Assembly: GCA_023055425.1 (NCBI GenBank)
Contig: JALGPY010000007.1
Location: forward strand, 22,020,001-22,084,000
Length of the DNA stretch: 64,000 bases
Reading direction: 5' to 3'
From: Linanthus parryae
Lineage: Eukaryota; Streptophyta; Magnoliopsida; Ericales; Polemoniaceae
Of the stretch, positions 35,282-46,785 are shown one piece after another. A program made the position numbers and the translations under genes. The stretch's first letter is position 1. Each line of letters opens with the position of its first letter. The notes under the pieces are model-generated. The model worked only from the letters and a program-made list of their open reading frames with translations. It was not told the DNA's origin and searched no databases.

Positions 35282-36745
35282 GGAAGAGAATACCGATAAG
35301 CTAATTCAAGCTCAAAGCCTTATGCGATCGCCATGAAGCGGCTCGAGAAGGAGTTTTATGAGATCCTCTCGATGAATCGAGCTCTAATGGATCCGGAATC
35401 TGTCTCCGCCAGATCATCGGTCGCCTAGCGGTCCACTATGTCGGACTACGTGGACGAGTCCGGTCCAGATGACGAGATTTGGATTGCTGGCGATGCCATT
35501 ACCGTGGTGGTGGAGGGCTCCGCCACGGTAATGGCGGATCTAAGACAGATAGCCGAGTGTATGATTTCAGCCGGGTATGGGAAAGAGTGCATCGAGATTT
35601 ACAAAGTTATTCGAAAATCGATTGTTGATGAATCCATTTATAGGCTTGAGATTGAGAAGATAAACTCAAAGCAGATCTAGAAGATGGATTGGGAGTTGTT
35701 GGAGTTCAAAATCGCGAATTGGTTGAGCGCCATGAAGATCATCGTGAACACGCTTTTCCATGCCGAGAGGATTCTCGCCGACCATGTGTTTTGTCGTCGG
35801 ACTCGGTTAGGTTTTGTGTTTCACCGATATCACCGAAGAGACGGCGTTTTTAGTTTTTGGGTTCACGGAATCGGTGGCAAAGAGCCGGAGGAAGCCGCTG
35901 GAAAAAGTGTTCTGAATGCTGGACATGTACGCGGCGATTTCGGAGAACTGGGTTGAGATTGAAACGACCTTCTCTCATGAATCGACGTCGGTGGTAAGGT
36001 TACAAGCGATTAATTCGCTAATCAAGTTCGGCGAATCGGTACGGAAAATGCTGGCGGAGTTCGAGTCGGGGATCCACTCTATTCCTGGAATCCTACTTCG
36101 ACGGTCCCGACTCCGACGTGTTCCCGGCGCCGGCGATTTCTCTCCGGTTCGCTTGGCTGATTATTCTGTTCCATTGACGCCAAATCAAGACACTACCGGG
36201 ACATCTCTGTCTGTTACCTGTTTTTGGCCAACAATGTCCAACACATTGTCAAAAAAGCCTGGTCGTTGAATCTCCGACACATCCTCTGCGAAGATTGTCT
36301 ATCGAAGCACGAAATAAAGGTGAAGAAATTCGGCGGAAACTTTGAGCGTCTAGCGTCGGCCGACGTCTTCAAGTCGCTGCCAGATGATTTGACGGCAGCT
36401 ATTTCGGGCTACGTAGCAAACGAGTGGTTTAATAAATTCAACACCGCGTTCGAGTTGGCTTACCGGCAGCAATTAGGATGCGTCGTGTGGGATAGAAAGC
36501 TCCGGGATGAAATCAAAGAGTCAATCGCGAGGAAGCTAGTGGCGGTGTACCGGGACTTTTACGACACACACTGGATTGTGGTGGGAGGAGCGGCTGCGGT
36601 GTTTACGCCGGAAGATATCGCCAATTACTTGTCGGACTTCTTTCTCCGGCCGGGAACGATCGGGTCCGTAGAAGGCTCCTCGTCATCATCTCATAGTTCA
36701 TCACATTCACGACTATCGCCTTCTCGGTGGTTTAGAAAATTTTGA
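35282..36745 (+). pseudogene. EXO70 pseudogene copy B, 3' part
   Basis: Resumes EXO70 homology exactly after the CACTA end (GGAAGAGAATACCGATAAGC) and runs to a stop at 36745. It is damaged independently of the transposon: a 1-base loss near 35324 (TATGCGATCGCC against TATGCAAATCGCC in the intact copy), stops at about 35428 (GCC TAG CGG) and 35677 (ATC TAG AAG), and loss of about 130 bases near 36075. The C-terminal Exo70 region is still clear (LADSFR-like core lost, IARKLVAVYRDFYDTHW and PEDIANYLSDFF kept), with a serine-rich tail SSSSHSSSHSRLSPSRWF. Confidence 0.92.
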
Positions 36746-36906
36746 TTTGTTTAAAGCACCACACGTCAATGCTGACTCGATGTTTGTGTAATTGTGTAAA
36801 ATTGTAGTATCACGTATACGTTATTTTTCTAGACTTGTTAACTTGGTCGATAGAACACTAATAAACTACATAATTACTTCTACAATTAAAGACCATAACT
36901 AGATGC
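36746..36906. other. 3' flank of EXO70 copy B
   Basis: Short AT-rich sequence, probably the former 3' UTR, up to the solo LTR. Confidence 0.4.
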
Positions 36907-38301
36907 TGTTGGTGTATGCCTTGGAGGCAATCTATTTTTGTGTGAACATTGTTTTGGCTAGACTACTCATTGTGTTAGAAATGGAGATATTAATATAATG
37001 ATATCCTTATATTGCAATTATTGTTATCTTAAGTTATCCCTAGTCAAGTATAACGGTTATTAGGACGATAACTATGCATAGAGACCAGTATATGGATAGA
37101 TTAATGTGGAGATATCAAGTCTAACGCATGGGTATGCATTAGGAGTAATGGCATATTAGATTGACCCGCCACGAGAAGGCTACATAGAAGTTATGTATGA
37201 ATGTCACAAGTGTTTCTCGTAGTGAAAATGGTGTTGTGGTCCTTTGGCTTGAAGTCACTAGATACTCTAGTTGTGAATTATCATGTTTAGATATCGTCAA
37301 GTGTTTCACCGTAACTGGGTAACTATAAAGGCGATAATCGGACATGATATGAAGCGAGCTGAGAGATAGTAGTGATATAGAGAGGATTTGGCCCTCCCAC
37401 ATAACAGAAGTACTATATATCCATGCCCACTTGATAAGTAAGACTTAGCAAACACCTGGCCAGGCTCAGGTAAATCAATATACGATATTGATGTTATCTG
37501 TTCAGAATTCAGATAAGTCTATTCCCAGGATCGAGAAACTATGAATTGGATATACAAGTGTGACATCTGTGTATCGTGTCCAATCCAGTAGTGAGGCAAA
37601 GGCACTATACAACACAATAACATTAGTCATAGAGGTTTGTCAGATCACTGACTATTCCTATTGCTTGGGTAGCATTGATGTGTTGTTAGACACTGCTCAA
37701 ATATTAGTAATTGTTACTACCAACGTAATAGGAACTTGCAGGGTCACACACCAAAGGATCAACCTGGATATAGATGTTAATTAGTTGAACTAATTAACAA
37801 TAAAGAATCATGGATCAAAGTGCAACAACGTGCATATTTAGTTGGACTATAGCAACTTGGACTAAAACGAAAGATAATCCAATCCGCTGGATCTAATTAG
37901 TAGTGGGACAAGTTTTGTAATTAATAAAGAGTTATTAATTATATAAAATTACAGCAAGAGAGAAAAGAGAAGGAAGAGACTGAACCCCTTCAAGACCGAC
38001 GGCAAGAAGAGGTCGCCCCTCCCTCCTCCATTGTTGCGCACAAAGTTTGATTGGATCGAGCTTCCTGATTACTTCTTCCCTACACCGCTAGCACGAACAA
38101 TAGAGGAAGTTCCAGTTGTTTATCCTACGGTGTGGATACCAGCAGAGGCGTGGACACTATTTCTGCGCAGTGATCAGTCAAATTAACAAAGGTAACCATT
38201 GTCCTTCATCATGTTATGATGCTTCACTTGTGATCCGTAGAGAGTTTTGGGCATAATTATTTTTGTATTTCCGCTGCATAACCTGCACAAAAACCCTACG
38301 A
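36907..38301 (+). mobile_element. Solo LTR of a Ty1/copia element
   Basis: Starts TGTTGGTGTATGCCTTGGAG and ends AAAAACCCTACG (a decayed ..CCCTACA). In the opposite orientation its middle part matches the LTRs of the intact copia at 48725-57234: GAGAAGGCTACAT, GGCTTGAAGTCACTAGATA and ACCGTAACTGGGTAACTATA are shared in order. No internal region or second LTR is present, so it is a solo LTR. The candidate 5-bp flanks GATGC (36902) and TATGC (38302) differ by one base. Confidence 0.75.
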
Positions 38302-38351
38302 TATGCTAGCTCAAGTGATAAAGCGTTTAAAAACCCCTGCATGAGGTCACA
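38302..38351 (+). repeat. SINE fragment split by the solo LTR
   Basis: GCTAGCTCAAGTGATAAAGC followed by CCCCTGCATGAGGTC matches the A-box half of the SINE at 41053. The B box is missing. Confidence 0.5.
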
Positions 38352-38940
38352 TAATATCCGAATACGTGAGCGCTTCAACCGTCCATGAGGATGAGTGAAT
38401 ACTGATGGACAAGTAAGCCTAGTTCTGGTTCCGTTCCGTACAGAAACAAGTTTCACTCTGAATGTATGAAACCACTAGTCACCTCTTCTTTGTCGGCAGC
38501 ATGCAAAACAACCACAAAATCAGCTCCAACAATTGACAAACACATATTATTCCTAAACCATAACCTATTTACAGTAAACGTGTATCTTTTCTTGTTTGTT
38601 AATTTCTTTCCGAAAGAGACCAATTGCATGTCCAATGGGTGCATGCACCGATTACATCAAAGAAACGGACACGTAGCAGAACCTATGATCCACTAGCAGA
38701 TCGTGACTATGAAAATATGGGTCCCCTGCACGACATTTTTCTCCTCTTCCTTAACTCCCCCCATGAATCTTCAATGCTGGAGAGTCGATGACACATGTTT
38801 TTCAGACAAATATCTCATAACTTGACCTCACATGGTGGTGGAGGGTCCAAATGGGAGTCGATAGAAAGCTAAGGATACCAACCAGTTGAAACAACCCATA
38901 ATGTCTAAGTTCAGACAAGCATTACACCTCACATAACTTC
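38352..38940. other. Spacer, nothing recognised
   Basis: Short open frames occur on both strands around 38450-38700, but none resembles a known family. Confidence 0.4.
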
Positions 38941-39632
38941 ATCAGAGATGCGGCTAGTGATGTTTTGGGAGTCCACACTGATCCTATAGTAGCTCCGACC
39001 ACCGTAAAGGTCGCGGAGGCCATAGCAATGCGGGAAGGTCTTAAGTTGGCGATGAGTTGATGAGTTGCTGCTGCGGTATATCACATTCGTTTCTCTAGGA
39101 TCTTTTTAGTTGACTTTTTTCACCCATATTCATGTCACTTTAACGAAATAATTTTGATGGCAAAAAAAAATAATGTATTCACGTTTTACAAGATGTTGTA
39201 GTGTAAAGTTTACTTTACAACACCATGGAAAGATTACAAAAAACTGCATCGTTCTGCTAATCAAATCACCGGATCAAAGTGACTCAATAAATAGTGAAAA
39301 AAAAGTCAACTGAAAAGATCCCAGAGAAGCGGAGATAGTATGTGTTTGGAGAGTGATGCAGCCGAGGTTGTAGTGGAGCTTCGACATGAACGGGCCGGTG
39401 CTAGTGGAAAATCGCTTGGCTCTCAGACTCGTCCAAAATGATTGCAAATATCTTAATGAATCAGGTCGTGCCTGCTAGTTGCCAATGGCGTCCCCGTGGT
39501 TCAAATCAGGTGGCTCACATTTTAGCAAGAAAGGCATTGGAAGCCGATTCGTTTCGTAGTTGGGTAAGTTGTGTGTCCGATTGGGCTGCTTCTTGTATTC
39601 TGACCGATAAGACTGATTTAGCCTATGATTAA
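38941..39632 (+). pseudogene. LINE RNase H fragment, split by a MITE
   Basis: Plus-strand remains of an L1-type LINE 3' end. 38950-39065 reads GVHTDPIVAPTTVKVAEAIA, then MREGLKLA, the RNase H core around its conserved EA. After the MITE, 39341-39420 reads CLESDAAEVVVEL. Then 39438-39632 reads WRPRGSNQVAHILARKALEA and ends in a stop. Frames shift between the parts. No RT is present. Confidence 0.7.
39081..39338. mobile_element. Stowaway-like MITE 3
   Basis: 258 bp with TA at 39079-39080 and 39339-39340. The ends are inverted repeats around CTTCTCTRGGATCTTTTYAG and TTGACTTTTTT. The core (ACAACACCATGGAAAGATTA, GCTAATCAAATCACCGGATC) is shared with MITEs 1, 2 and 4. It splits the LINE RNase H fragment. 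Confidence 0.72.
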
Positions 39633-39649
39633 TTACAATTATTTCTCTC

Positions 39650-40229
39650 AAAACAAATAAACATGTATTATTATCTAATACATATTATACGCAAATATGT
39701 ACGTATAATGTAGTAACGCTCGTTATGATCTGATGAAACGTAAGAACATAACATTTCATATCGTATCGTCATTCATGAATCACTTCACGCCTCATATTTC
39801 AGTCTGTCATATCTTGCCATTCTTTATCCCGACCTCATGAAACGTAAGAACATAACATTTCATATTGTATCGTCATTCATGAATCACTTCACACCTCATA
39901 TTTCAGTCAGTCATATCTTGCCATTCTTTATCCCGACCTCAACATGAATTAAAACATTACATCTCTGCTTTCGGCTTTGCTATAGAAAGCTACCAACCTT
40001 GAACAAGAAAAAATCGGGTCTTGTATTGAACTCCGGGAATGATTGAGATCCAATAGAATCTGATAAACTAAGGAATAAAGAATCCTAAAAGATGAAAAAC
40101 AAATGACAAAGATATTAATAGACATATTAAATTTAAAAAAACACAAGTGGAGAAATAATATGTTATAATTTTGTGTCTTCTGTTTATAATTAAATTCACG
40201 TGTGATTGTCATGGTGTACATGATTTGAA
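39650..40229 (+). repeat. Segmental duplication block 1 upstream of intact EXO70
   Basis: Homologous to about 14690-15360 upstream of copy B, without the SINE there. It contains a tandem duplication of 104 bp (39734-39837 and 39838-39941) that is not present in the copy B version. Non-coding. Confidence 0.7.
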
Positions 40230-41052
40230 TCATCTTTTTTTTTTGTGACGTGAGAAGCTGCAATCGCTAAAGATAGAGAGACAAATCTGTTTGAGAAAAT
40301 TCAGACTGATAGACTAACATTTGAGAAGGCCAATAGGAAACTTTTGAATTTGATACCCCAATATTTGAACTTAAGACTTCTAGACAAATCTATATCTATA
40401 TTATATATAAAAGCTAGGAGGTTAGTAATTATTCACTCTCCATATGCCATTTGTCAAATATTCACTCTCCATATGACATTTGTCATCCACATCATGTCCT
40501 ACATGTCCGTAATAACCAATTAAATTGTCTAATGTCATATATATATTATAATTATATGATGGATTTATAAAAGAGTCTTAATTAGTACTTAATACAAAAA
40601 TTATAACTTACGCCATTAAAGTGTAAACTTTTATGGTTTTATTAATAAATAAAATCTAATTTGCAAGAAATTAAATGAGAAAGGGAGGAATTGATAGAAA
40701 ATAAACTATTTCCACTAACATGTCTTTAGTTATGCTTATGCATATATTTGAATTTTTGTAAATGTAGGTCTTTATTTCAATAGTACCATTCCGGAAAAAA
40801 ACGTTCTAAAACTGATTGTGAAAAATGTCCTCAAAATTTTCAAAATGAATGAAAATAATTTTTGAAAGCCAATGAATTGAAATTCAAATTACTAAATTAC
40901 TTGAGATTAATTTTTCAAATCATAAGTTTTTTTTGGAAAAACTATTAGCATATAAGTTGTTCTATTTCGCTTTTTGAATAGTCTTTTAACAAGAAGAGCA
41001 ATTGTTTGCCAAAAAAAAGAGCAATTAATAAATACAACACACACTAAACAAA

Positions 41053-41146
41053 CCTAGGGTGGTAGCTCAAGTGGTAGAGCGTTGGAAGCCCCTGCATGAG
41101 GTCCTGGGTTCAAACCCAGTTGATGACAAAAAAAAATCTCTAAAAA
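41053..41146 (+). mobile_element. tRNA-derived SINE with 22-bp target duplication
   Basis: A compact SINE: CTAGGGTGGTAGCTCAAGTG, then GTAGAGCGTTGG, CCCCTGCATGAGGTCCTGG, B box GGTTCAAACCC, AGTTGATGAC and an A-rich tail. The A box (TAGCTCAAGTGG) and B box fit an internal RNA polymerase III promoter. A 22-base duplication flanks it (41031-41052 and 41147-41168, one mismatch, AATACAACA.. ..CTAAACAAA), the signature of LINE-driven insertion. Confidence 0.9.
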
Positions 41147-42113
41147 AATACAACATACACTAAACAAAACTCCAACGAATATTTATTGACGATATCACAA
41201 AATATTTACTTACCATAAATATGAAATAAATAGTTAAAATTTAGTAATTAGTTTTTTTCTTAATTAGACTTGACCTTTGTGTAATCGCTAACCAATGGCT
41301 CACTCAGGTCATTGAAATCTAACTTCGTGTAAAAAGTTTTTCAATTCTTATTTACAAGTTAATATTGATACATTTATTGAATAAAATATGGTCATTCAAA
41401 TAAAAAAATAAAGCGCTTGACACGGGCTACTATTTTTCTATACATATGTATGTTTTATTCTATAAGTAATAAGATATTATTTTTATAAGAAAAAGGCTTT
41501 TTAATTGATGTTCAATGAGAACGAAGGGGTGAGTAATTGAAACTGAATTATGTTTCTACGAATCTGCCTTTATGTATGCATGTTTTTTCGTTCAAGAAAA
41601 TGTGTGTTTTGTTTCATTAGTATGATAAGGATCCACACCATATCATACACGTTAGTTAATAGCCAATTAAAATGGTCAATGTTTATTCATATATTCTAAT
41701 TACGATGGTTTGGTTAACAAATGTTTAACTCCACTAATTAAAAAAGTTATCACATTTAAGTGGCCATTACTTTTATTAATATTATATACATAGATACATG
41801 TTCAAATTTAAAGAATATTATATTATTTTCACCTTTACTAATATGGTTTATAATCTCATATTAACACTCAAAGTTATCGTAAATATATTTTTATTGAACT
41901 GTATTTTTAAGACACTAATTGTTTTAGGAATATAGTACACGAATCTTATATGTTTTTTTATGAATGATAACATTTAATAAGGATGAAATAAGTTTTAACA
42001 TGATAGGAATTACAGACATGATATAATACATACTAACTTAGTACTACACTTATAGCCTTATTGTTCATTTCTTTCATGTGAGTTGTGCATTTTATGTGGT
42101 GAATAAATGTATA

Positions 42114-43178
42114 ATCTATCTATATCTATATTATTTAAGTATGATAAAAATACAAAAGGGATGAGATGAAGTCTTCCTTGCCACAGCCCATATATAAAAT
42201 ATCATACATAAAGATTAGTACATGTCTATTTTTTTGAGAAATTATTTTTTCGTCAACTGGGTTTGAACCCGGGACTTCATGCAGGGGCTTCCAACGCTCT
42301 AACACTTGAGCTACAACCCTGGCTACCATCCTACATGTCTATTTGTAAAATTTCAATAAGTAAAGTTGACATGTGATCACATATTGCTTAGTCATACCGA
42401 TTTTAATGATGCTCTATATATCGTAACTCATGAACAATAATAACTCATTTAAGTAATTTAGTGATAGTCCATTTTTCATGAATTGATTACCACTAAAATC
42501 CACGATGGCATATAAATTTAATTTAAACCCATTTTATTTGGTAAATACAGTATTGCATCTATATTCTCTATTTTTAACTCTTGATCACGAAACAAATTAC
42601 TTCCGTTTATTATATACTATTATCTATTAATATACATTGAATTGAATAAATTAATTGGTTATTTATATATGACAATCAAAAAAAAATTGGAAACAACTTT
42701 AAGGGAATAGAACAAAGCATCGAAACTTGAGAATTACATGTCCCATCTTTTTTTTTTTTTTTGGTGTAATGCATTTGCAGCGAATAATAGAAACTTTTAT
42801 TTCATTTTTATACATGTGGAGAAACTTTTAAGTGTTTGTTGACATTCAACTTATCAAAGTTAGTAGAGAAATATAGAACTTATATCATCAAGAAGTAGAA
42901 CTCTTAAAAAGAACATCGAAGAACTCATTTATAAACTTGTATCTTCACATTAAAAATTTAAATCAAACGATGTTGTGCATCTGACAATTAAATAAAATGT
43001 CCCTCACAGAAATATTACAGTGTATATATTTTGAACTCGGGCGCTTAGCGTTATTCCTACGGACTAACTTCAGTTGCCACTTTACTCAATAATATCTTAA
43101 GTATATTGCAATATATGTAGGAATAAATTATGTATCAATTCTCTAACCCCCGCGCGTATGCGCGGGTTCACGCGTAGT
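42114..43178 (+). mobile_element. Possible nested second Helitron
   Basis: A second start-like sequence (TCTATCTATATCTATATTAT) at 42115 and a second hairpin, CCCGCGC-GTAT-GCGCGGG (about 43149-43166), followed by TTCACGCGTAGT, suggest another Helitron inside the first. The end is CGTAGT rather than CTAGT, so it may be decayed, or these may be remnants from the making of the outer element. Confidence 0.4.
42232..42331 (-). mobile_element. tRNA-derived SINE, minus strand
   Basis: Same family as 41053, on the other strand: AACTGGGTTTGAACCCGGG, CATGCAGGGGCTTCCAACG, CTTGAGCTACAACCC. It is flanked by TACATGTCTATTT at 42219-42231 and 42332-42344 (exact, 13 bp). Confidence 0.9.
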
Positions 43179-43190
43179 CTATAGAAAAGC

Positions 43191-44930
43191 AAAGCAATGA
43201 GAGAGGTTAATTCTCCTTCTGCCACATAGGATTTCAGAAAAGTTATTAGTATGACATGTGTCGTGTTATGTGGCAAAATTAGCCAATTGAATCTCGAAAC
43301 TCACTTTCTAATGACATGTAAGAATATAACAACCAATTACATGTTGCCAACTCAATTTAAATGACATGTCATGCATAGAAAATTAATTTTTCATGAATCT
43401 TTTCAAATATCTAGGGCATTGATAATGCAAAAGTCAGTTTTCATTTCCCTGTGCATAATAATTAAAGAATATTCATATAATTTCATTTTCAATTTTCAGT
43501 ACAACGAATCTCATGACAAAAAAAATCTTCATCCAAAAAAAAGAATAGACTTTCAGAAAAAAGAATACCACGTTGATTTATGTATTATTCTATGTATAGC
43601 AATGCCTTCACCTTTAATTTGAAAGAAAGGCCAGAAATGAGCTAATAAACATTATAGAGAAACTATAAGTAGTAGTGAAAATAAAGATTTCAATTTTTAG
43701 GAATCCCGTTGTTTTCATTTTTTCCTCAAACATTATTCTTTCTTTTAATAAAAAAACGAATAAACATGAATTTTATAGGATTTGAGAAAAAAGGTCACTG
43801 TGACATGTGTTTGTCAAGTGGCCAATTTGCCTATTATATCTTCAAAACTCACTTTTGAATTACATGTAAAAGCATAAATATTTAAAACATCTTATTTTCA
43901 TGAATCTTTTTCAAATCTCTTAACGATTCACTTTTCACTTTCCTATGCATTGAATATATATTATTATCTAAATAATTTTTATTTTCCAATACCAAACTCA
44001 ATGAATCTCATGTCAAAACAATGTTATCCTGTAAAAAAAAGACTATATTCTTTTTAAAGAATACTAAACATAAAAAAACAAATACAAATAAAGGCCATTG
44101 ATAATCAAACATTGTATTCATTTATTTATGTATTCGTTTTTTACATGACAATGTATTCAGATTTATTTAAAAGAAGTGCAAAAATGAGTAAAGAATCATT
44201 TAAAACCTAAAAAAACGATTGAAAGCAACTTGTTGTTAATCTTTTAGGCCATACGATTATTTTGGTAGCTTTTCTTGACAATTTTTTTGTTTTTCAGGAC
44301 ATAGGATTTGAGTGATATACAACTCTTTATAGACTGGTAGTTGAATAACTTATTTTCGTAACTTTATGCATTTGCAATGAAATGTGCCCAAATACTTATT
44401 ATTTTCTAATTCTCAGTTCAATGGATTTCGTGTCAAAACACACTATGATTATATATATATTTATATAATGATAGAGTTTTGTCCTCCTTATGTCACATTA
44501 TATTTTAGAAAAATTATCAGTATGACATGTGTGTGTTATGTGCTCGATTTGCATATTATATCTTCAAAACTCAATTTCTAATGACATGTAAAAGTATGAA
44601 TACTTAAAAATCAAATTTCCATAAATCTTTTCAAATCTTTTGAACAATTCATTTTTTATTTTCTATGCATTGACGATGAAGTTTTATCTAAAGGATTTTT
44701 ATTTTCCAATATCAAGCTCAATTAATATCATGTAAAAACAGTTTGATCTTGTAATGAAATCATACGAAAAATTTAAAATAATGATAAACGTAAGACAAAA
44801 AATATAAATATTTAAAAGTTCTTAACATAAGGTTACTATCATAAAAACAAATGCACGGTGATAACCAACCATTTTCATGAAAGTATTCTTCCTTTTAATT
44901 CAAAAGAAGTGCTAAAATGAGAAAATATGC
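43191..44930. repeat. Three diverged internal repeats of the Helitron
   Basis: Three copies (about 43191-43660, 43780-44200 and 44470-44930) share, in order, TGACATGTG, TATCTTCAAAACTCA, AATGACATGTAA, CATGAATCTTTTCAAAT, CTATGCATTGA and TTTTCCAAT, each ending with AAGTGC.AAAATGAG. Non-coding. Confidence 0.65.
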
Positions 44931-45347
44931 ATTCAAAGCATAATGGCATGGTGATAACTAACTAATTTTTTATTTTAAAAAAAGGGCATAAAGAAGTAGA
45001 AGTAGAAACAAAGATTTAAATATTTTAGGCCATCCAATTATATTTCAATTTTTGACTAACAAAATTTTATTTTTTATATAAATAAGCATTCAAATATTTA
45101 AAACTGTGAGCGGAAAATATGAATACCGATATTTTTCAAATTTACCATGAGCAAACAGGCATCTCAAAAGAATGACAGTGACAACCGAACATCGGAATTT
45201 TATGTTTATAAGAAAAATGTAACATAATGTAACATAAAAAGGAATATGTCAATTAAGCAAATAAATTGTCAAAATATGAGCATAAATGCCATAAATCTAA
45301 TCTAATATTTGTTTATTTAATTATCTTTTTTACTTTCTTACTTATGT

Positions 45348-45374
45348 GTGTGTGTGGGGGGGGGGGAGGGGGGA
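45348..45374 (+). repeat. GT then poly-G tract
   Basis: TGTGTGTGTG followed by a run of 12 G, then AGGGGGG. Low complexity. Confidence 0.8.
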
Positions 45375-45931
45375 GATTTATGAAATTATGATAATGGTTA
45401 TGAATTTAATGGATATATCTTTATGAAAGTGTTCAATTAAATTAACATTACATAATAGTATTGTATCTCTCACAAAGAAAAAAAATGAAGGGACAAGAAA
45501 AGGGAACATATAAAAAAATTAACAAAAAAATAGGTAATAATAAATTAACATCTTCAAAACAAATAACTTTTTTATATTGGATCATACACCTTCGATTAAA
45601 CTATTCGTTTCTCTGTGAATAATAACTAAAAAAATTAAATTTAAAGTGAAATTTTACATTGAACCATACACCTTCAATTAAACTTTTCGTTTCTCTATGC
45701 ATTGATAGAAAAAAATAAAAATTAACCTCAGAAACTGAGTATATGAAAGTGTGAACAACAAAATTATATTTACATAGAACATGAACAAAATACCAACCCA
45801 CACTAATAAATTAATAAATTTAAAATCTAGGAACAAACTCATTCGAATTACTAATTCCAACCATAATCTTTTACACCGATTTGTTTTTTCTTATATGCAT
45901 TGGTATATAATGAAACTTCAACCTTTAATTT

Positions 45932-46183
45932 TTTTTTTGAGGGAAAACTTTTCATTAATGGCTAAAACAGCCTGATCTTTCGTTCTCAATTACATCTTTT
46001 GCCCAATCCGGTGGACGGGTATACAAACTAAAATTGGAGAACAGCAAGGATCTTTTTGCAAATAGATCAGCTACTGAGTTGGCTTCTCGAGAGACGTGTC
46101 GAAACGTTATCTCCTCGAAACCGACTAGTAGCATTAAACATTTCTCGGTAACAGTACTAAGCTCTTCATCTCCTTCCATCGGT
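45932..46183 (-). mobile_element. Short 5'-truncated LINE, 252 bp
   Basis: A minus-strand LINE 3' end: frame EITFRHVSREANSVADLFAK then PPDWAKDVIENE, the end of the RNase H region, followed by a stop and a poly(A) tail (T-run at 45932). An exact 17-bp duplication ACTTCAACCTTTAATTT flanks it (45915-45931 and 46184-46200). Confidence 0.88.
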
Positions 46184-46200
46184 ACTTCAACCTTTAATTT

Positions 46201-46749
46201 AAAGTGAATACTTTTCACTACATTTTTACTTTTTCAATGCAAATTTTTTGTAAGTATTATAAAATTCAAATAACTTTACATGATAGTAATGTATATCTCA
46301 CAAAGAAAAAAAAAATAAAAAATCAACTTATTATATAAACTAAATTTATTGAATAAAATAGGTTATAAGCAATTAGCATTAAAAAACAACATTTGAATAA
46401 AAAAACATAGAAATGAAAAATGAACGGTTTCCATTTCGTCTTACACTTTGAAAATAACTTTTGTTTCTTAATGCATTGATGAATTAAAACTACAACTACT
46501 AATATTTTTAGTGCAACACTTACACTATATTTTTTACTTAATATTTTATTCTTAAATTCAATCCAATTAACCTTCTATAATAACAGTGTATGCGTGTATC
46601 ACAAATAAAGAATAACCAAAAAGACAAGAAAAAATCAATTAAAAATTAACTAAAAAAATTAGGTATTAAACAGTTAACTTTGAAAAAATCAAACAAAAGC
46701 AACATTAGAAAGGAAGCAAAGCAAAGTATGAACCGAACGAAAGTATAAT

Positions 46750-46785
<36 letters not shown>

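Noticed and set aside
38453..38696. Open frames on both strands around 38450-38700 as a possible PIF/Harbinger transposase piece
   Set aside because: No catalytic or family motifs could be matched in either frame.
41053..41146. tRNA gene candidate (A and B boxes)
   Set aside because: No foldable cloverleaf with a clear anticodon arm. The copies are dispersed with target duplications and A-rich tails, so this is a SINE.
43191..44930. CRISPR-like repeat array
   Set aside because: Only three long, diverged repeats, no short regular units or spacers, and a eukaryotic context.
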